Positions 58,645 through 61,811 of a DNA stretch of 61,811 nucleotides are shown one piece after another. Both the position numbers and the translations under genes were made by a program. The notes below the pieces were generated by a model. That model did no database searches. It saw only the letters and a program-made list of their open reading frames with translations, and was not told the origin of the DNA. Numbering within the stretch: position 1 is the first letter of the stretch; each line of letters opens with the position of its first letter. Source of the DNA: Ruminiclostridium sp. (GTDB lineage: Bacteria; Bacillota; Clostridia; Oscillospirales; Ruminococcaceae); assembly GCA_017635095.1 (NCBI GenBank), contig JAGBMA010000102.1:1-61811 (forward strand). The letters are read 5' to 3'.

Positions 58645-60000
58645 CTATGCCTTTTCTCTCACGATACCGTGTTCTTTCCAGCGTCCGCCGCGGTATCGTA
58701 TGTAGCTCATGAGCCCTGTGATGAACCATGTAAGTCCGGAAGTAGCCCAGACAGCCCAGCATCCTATCTCGGGGACGGAAGCAAGTATGGTTGCAAAGCC
58801 TATTCTTCCTATGACCTCCACAAAGCCGTTTATCATCGCGTAGTTCACGTCTCCGGCTCCGTTGAGCAGACCTCGTGTGACGTGTATCGTACCGAGGAAC
58901 AGGTAGAAGCAGGACGAGAGCCGGAGCGCGGTCTCGCCTATCGCTATTACTTCGGCATCGTTTACGAAAAAGCCGACTATAGCCCCGCTGAACAGCATGA
59001 ACACTCCGAGCATCAGCACGGAAAAACCTGCCATAGCCAGCATAGAGCGTCTGTATCCTCTTATGCAGCGGTCAAGCAAACCCGCGCCGAGATTTTGTCC
59101 GGTAAAAGTGGACAGCGCCGTGCTCAGCGAGAAGAACGGCTGCTGGATAAGCTGCTCAACGCGCATTGTAGCGGTATATGTAGCTATGACCGTATCGCCG
59201 AAAGTGTTTGCTGTCCTCTGGAGATATATCATGGACACCGAAATGAACGCATTCTGAAGAGCTATAGGAACGCCCTTGGAAATACAGTTCATCGCCGTCT
59301 TCATGTCAAAAACAGCGTGTTCCCGACGGAAGCGGAACTGAGGGAATTTTATGAAAGCGAATATAATGCAGCCAGCAGCGGAAACTCCCTGTGCAATTAT
59401 CGTAGCGAGGGCTGCGCCGCCCACACCCATTCCGAATACGATCACAAAGATAAGGTCAAGGGCTACATTGAGTACGCTTGCCACGATCAGGAAGATGAGC
59501 GGAACACTCGAATTTCCCAGAGAGCGCATTACCGCATTTATCCAGTTGTACGCGGCTACTGCCACAGTACCCGCGCAGGCTATGCGCATATACCCCACAG
59601 CATCGTCAAAGATCGTCTCCGGCGTTTCGAGAAGATGCAGAAGCGAAGGCGCAAGCACCACCGACAGCGCCGTTAGCACCACGCCGAAGACCGCAACAAC
59701 ATATGACGAGTTTGTTATGAGCTTTTTTACATAATCCTCGTTTCCCGCACCGAAATGCTGGGCAATAAGTATGCCCGTGCCGAGGGAAAGTCCTATGCAT
59801 AAGGTATAGAAAAGGAATGTTATGGAACCGGTAGCGCCGACTGCGGCAAGAGCATTCTTGCCAAGATACTGTCCGACAATAACAGAATCCACTATATTGT
59901 AGAATTGCTGGAAAAGGTTCCCGAACAGGAGCGGTATGGTGAATTTTATTATGCAGCCGAATTCGCTGCCGGAAGTCATGGTCTTTGTGTATCTGTTCAT
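58645..60000 (-). CDS. MATE-family efflux transporter
   Basis: 451 residues, 12 membrane helices in two related halves. PLLFGNLFQQFYNIVDSVIV in helix 1 is typical of the DinF/NorM superfamily. It exports drugs or metabolites with Na+ or H+. ATG 60000 follows GAAAGGCGATAAT. No regulator or ribosomal signal is adjacent. Substrate unknown. An AT-rich gap of 130 bp separates it from the RING-like gene downstream. Confidence 0.93.
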   Translation of the reverse strand: MNRYTKTMTSGSEFGCIIKFTIPLLFGNLFQQFYNIVDSVIVGQYLGKNALAAVGATGSITFLFYTLCIGLSLGTGILIAQHFGAGNEDYVKKLITNSSYVVAVFGVVLTALSVVLAPSLLHLLETPETIFDDAVGYMRIACAGTVAVAAYNWINAVMRSLGNSSVPLIFLIVASVLNVALDLIFVIVFGMGVGGAALATIIAQGVSAAGCIIFAFIKFPQFRFRREHAVFDMKTAMNCISKGVPIALQNAFISVSMIYLQRTANTFGDTVIATYTATMRVEQLIQQPFFSLSTALSTFTGQNLGAGLLDRCIRGYRRSMLAMAGFSVLMLGVFMLFSGAIVGFFVNDAEVIAIGETALRLSSCFYLFLGTIHVTRGLLNGAGDVNYAMINGFVEVIGRIGFATILASVPEIGCWAVWATSGLTWFITGLMSYIRYRGGRWKEHGIVREKA

Positions 60001-60079
60001 ATTATCGCCTTTCAAAATCAACTCCTATGTATTATATCACTTTTTTGCAGATTGTCAATACCCGTATTTCGGACAGAAA

Positions 60080-60110
60080 ACAGCCGCTCCCGTAAAACGG
60101 AAACGGCTGT
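60080..60110 (-). terminator. Hairpin between metY and the MATE gene
   Basis: ACAGCCG (60080-60086) pairs with CGGCTGT (60104-60110); CCCGT/ACGG extends the inner part. On the minus strand it is followed by TTTTCTGTCC. It likely ends the metY transcript. Confidence 0.65.
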
Positions 60111-60144
60111 CCCAATGGCAATATAAAGGAGTTCCTGTGGTTGT

Positions 60145-61428
60145 TCAGCTGAGTGCCGCAAAACCTTTTTCGAGGTCTGCGATAATGTCGTCGATGTGTT
60201 CTGTTCCGATAGAAAGACGGATCGTACTCTGGTTGATACCCTGATCTTTAAGCTCCTCATCTGTGAGCTGGCTGTGAGTAGTGGTAGCCGGGTGGATAAC
60301 AAGGGACTTCACGTCCGCAACGTTCGCAAGCAGCGAGAATATCTCAAGGTTATCAATAAACTTGTGAGCCTCTGCCTGACCGCCCTTGATATCGAAGGTA
60401 AAGATGCTTGCTCCGCCGTTCGGGAAGTATTTCTCATAGAGTGCATGATCGGGGTGGTCGGGAAGCGACGGGTGATTTACCTTTGCAACAAGCGGGTGCT
60501 TGGAGAGATATTCCACCACTTTCTTTGTGTTCTCGGCGTGGCGCTCAAGACGGAGCGAAAGCGTCTCTGTACCCTGCAGAAGAAGGAAAGCGGCAAACGG
60601 AGATATCGTAGCTCCCTCATCACGGAGCAGTATAGCTCTGATGTATGTAACGAATGCGGCGGGGCCTACGGCGTCAGCGAAGGAGATACCGTGATAGCTC
60701 GGGTTGGGAGCGGCAATCGGCGCATACTTTCCGCTCGCCTTCCAGTCGAACTTTCCGGAATCAACTATGATACCGCCGAGGGTCGTACCATGACCGCCGA
60801 TGAACTTAGTAGCGGAGTGAACGACTATATCAGCGCCGTGTTCAATAGGACGGATAAGGAACGGGGTGCCGAAAGTATTGTCTATGACCAGCGGCAGTCC
60901 GTGCTTGTGAGCGATCTCTGCTACTGCGTCGATATCCGGGATATCGCTGTTGGGATTGCCGAGAGTTTCGAGGTATATAGCTTTTGTATTGGGCTGGATA
61001 GCTGCTTCTATTTCCGCTAAGTTGTGCGCATCAACGAATGTTGTCTTGATGCCGTACTGCGGGAGAGTGTGAGCAAGAAGATTGTACGAACCGCCGTAGA
61101 TAGTCTTCTGCGCAACTATATGCTCGCCTGCGTATGCAAGAGCCTGAATGGTGTAAGTGATAGCGGCTGCACCGGAAGCAAGAGCGAGAGCTGCAACGCC
61201 GCCTTCAAGAGCGGCTATCCTCTTTTCAAGCACGTCCTGTGTGGAGTTGGTAAGTCTTCCGTAGATGTTTCCTGCATCGGCAAGACCGAAGCGGGCTGCA
61301 GCGTGTGCGGAGTTGTGGAAAACATACGAAGTTGTTGCGTATATCGGGACCGCTCTTGCGTCCGAAGCGGGATCGGGCTGTTCCTGTCCAACGTGGAGCT
61401 GTAATGTTTCAAATTTATAGTTTGCCAT
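60145..61428 (-). CDS. metY: O-acetylhomoserine sulfhydrylase/cysteine synthase family enzyme
   Basis: 427 residues, a Cys/Met-metabolism PLP enzyme. The PLP lysine is in VHSATKFIGGHGT. ETLQLHVGQEQPDP at the start and the long insertion in the middle are typical of MetY (O-acetylhomoserine aminocarboxypropyltransferase) rather than MetB/MetC. It makes homocysteine from O-acetylhomoserine and sulfide. Start follows GAAAGGAAGTATTCTATC. A 174-nt leader containing a cysteine-rich 25-codon ORF lies upstream, which suggests control by cysteine supply. Confidence 0.93.
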   Translation of the reverse strand: MANYKFETLQLHVGQEQPDPASDARAVPIYATTSYVFHNSAHAAARFGLADAGNIYGRLTNSTQDVLEKRIAALEGGVAALALASGAAAITYTIQALAYAGEHIVAQKTIYGGSYNLLAHTLPQYGIKTTFVDAHNLAEIEAAIQPNTKAIYLETLGNPNSDIPDIDAVAEIAHKHGLPLVIDNTFGTPFLIRPIEHGADIVVHSATKFIGGHGTTLGGIIVDSGKFDWKASGKYAPIAAPNPSYHGISFADAVGPAAFVTYIRAILLRDEGATISPFAAFLLLQGTETLSLRLERHAENTKKVVEYLSKHPLVAKVNHPSLPDHPDHALYEKYFPNGGASIFTFDIKGGQAEAHKFIDNLEIFSLLANVADVKSLVIHPATTTHSQLTDEELKDQGINQSTIRLSIGTEHIDDIIADLEKGFAALS

Positions 61429-61491
61429 GATAGAATACTTCCTTTCAGTAATACAGATGATTTTTGATGTTGATATGTTTTTGTGTTCGCG

Positions 61492-61569
61492 TTATTTCCG
61501 GGGGCAACATCGGCACATTCGACCGAAACGGAAGTTTGCTCTTACGAGCTTTTCAATATAGCTTTTCAT
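61492..61569 (-). CDS. Leader peptide with Cys-Arg-Cys-Cys near its end
   Basis: A 25-residue ORF starting at ATG 61569 behind ATGGAGACAAT and ending TAA at 61494-61492. It begins MKSYIEKLVRAN and ends RMCRCCPRK, with cysteines at 19, 21 and 22. It lies between the strong promoter and metY, 63 bases before the metY start. Leader ORFs with runs of the end-product codon regulate amino-acid operons by ribosome stalling, and cysteine-rich ones are known upstream of sulfur genes in mycobacteria. I see no clear terminator between it and metY, so the mechanism is open. Confidence 0.6.
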   Translation of the reverse strand: MKSYIEKLVRANFRFGRMCRCCPRK

Positions 61570-61609
61570 ATTGTCTCCATTTCATATCTGTTTTGTAGGT
61601 TATGTGCGT

Positions 61610-61638
61610 ATTATATCATACTTTTCCTATATTGTCAA
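61610..61638 (-). promoter_or_regulatory. Consensus promoter of the leader ORF-metY transcript
   Basis: Minus strand TTGACA (61638-61633) and TATAAT (61615-61610), both perfect, spacer 17 bp. Transcription should start near 61603. Confidence 0.88.
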
Positions 61639-61687
61639 TAGGATTTTAGAAATTTTTTTGAAAATTTTTATTTTTTTGTAATCCGAA

Positions 61688-61710
61688 AACCCCCGGCTGT
61701 GCCGGGGGTT
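61688..61710. terminator. GC-rich hairpin at the right edge
   Basis: AACCCCCGGC (61688-61697) and GCCGGGGGTT (61701-61710) form a perfect 10-bp stem with loop TGT. On the minus strand a short T-run follows. It could be a terminator, but its position just before a promoter and a gene start also fits the left-end hairpin of an IS200/IS605-type element. Confidence 0.6.
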
Positions 61711-61726
61711 CAAAAGAGCTTTAGCG

Positions 61727-61755
61727 TTGAACAAAAACCTCCAACGTGGTAAAAT
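61727..61755 (+). promoter_or_regulatory. Promoter of the gene entering from the right edge
   Basis: TTGAAC (61727-61732) and TAAAAT (61750-61755), spacer 17 bp, with TGG before the -10. Confidence 0.6.
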
Positions 61756-61803
61756 AGAAATGCGGTCTGGCAACTGCATTAACCCACGAAGGAGGCATGT
61801 CAA

Positions 61804-61811
61804 GTGAATGA
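61804..61811 (+). CDS. Truncated start of a gene, possibly an IS200-type transposase
   Basis: AAGGAGG (61789-61795) is followed at 8 bases by GTG 61804, then AAT GA., giving V-N-(D/E)... before the window ends. The ATG at 61797 reads into a stop after four codons, so GTG is the start. TnpA proteins of IS200/IS605 elements often begin with a few polar residues, and a left-end hairpin precedes them. With only two full codons the identity is a guess from context. Confidence 0.35.

Noticed and set aside
61429..61610. SAM riboswitch or T-box in the metY leader
   Set aside because: No SAM-I core and no T-box sequence (TGGNACCGCG-like) is visible; the leader instead holds a short ORF.
1..61811. CRISPR array, tRNA or rRNA genes
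   Set aside because: No regularly spaced repeats and no cloverleaf with a CCA end or rRNA core sequences were found on reading both strands; a tool-based scan could still find a divergent tRNA.

Overview
The window reads as chromosome from an anaerobic, endospore-lineage clostridium, most like a Ruminococcus/Oscillospiraceae gut bacterium. The evidence is the gene set: electron-bifurcating NfnAB, the sporulation proteins YqfC/YqfD/YlbJ, IspG, pyrophosphate-type PFK, and the phoH-ybeY-dgkA-era-recO block. Strong AGGAGG ribosome sites and TTGACA-17-TATAAT promoters agree. This placement is inference from gene content; no rRNA is present.

Layout. 0-8 kb: Sir2 deacylase, a decayed stretch, a DUF1292 protein, a possible structured RNA, LMW phosphatase plus a membrane-anchored SGNH esterase, phosphofructokinase and a GH2 glycosidase. 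8-11 kb (minus): pyrB fused to a PyrI-type zinc domain, 4'-phosphopantetheinyl transferase, thiamine pyrophosphokinase, ispG. 11-16 kb (plus): unknown protein, Y-family polymerase, YolD-like protein, nfnAB. 16-25 kb: phoH, ybeY, dgkA, era, recO, mutS2 and a TetM-like GTPase fused to a Rae1/YacP-type NYN nuclease. 25-29 kb: sporulation genes and an alpha/beta hydrolase.

29,031-36,039 is the most striking region: a filamentous phage (inovirus-like) prophage of 6,953 bp plus one 56-bp repeat copy. It has a divergent repressor with operators, a DUF2726 protein, a possible ssDNA-binding protein, tiny membrane proteins, a pVIII-like coat protein followed by a terminator, a ribbon-helix-helix protein, a Zot/pI ATPase, a pIII-like adhesin, a pVI-like protein, a Rep_trans-type replication initiator and two cysteine-rich proteins. 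It has no integrase and no secretin. The 56-bp direct repeats end exactly at the edge of the central region of a perfect 11-6-11 palindromic Xer-type site. That site lies in the promoter/5' leader of the host Xer-type recombinase gene immediately downstream. Insertion removed the native -35 box of that gene and replaced it with a consensus phage TTGACA.

36-48 kb: xer, a small membrane protein, tyrA, a GH13 amylase, a degenerate metallo-beta-lactamase-fold protein, an aminotransferase, a large DUF6076-like protein, and a PPi-type PFK. 48-52 kb (minus): a three-gene biotin-dependent carboxyltransferase set. 52-61.4 kb (minus): glyoxalase-fold protein, RNase R, tRNA methyltransferase, a polytopic membrane protein, a triple RING-like membrane protein, MATE transporter, and metY. 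metY is preceded by a 25-codon leader ORF with Cys-Arg-Cys-Cys near its end. The right edge appears to enter an IS200/IS605-like element.

Several genes (YlbJ, the 55.2-57.2 kb membrane protein, the YolD-like protein) have reading frames that extend past any ATG/GTG/TTG to a near-cognate codon at good spacing from a ribosome site. No tRNA, rRNA or CRISPR array was found.
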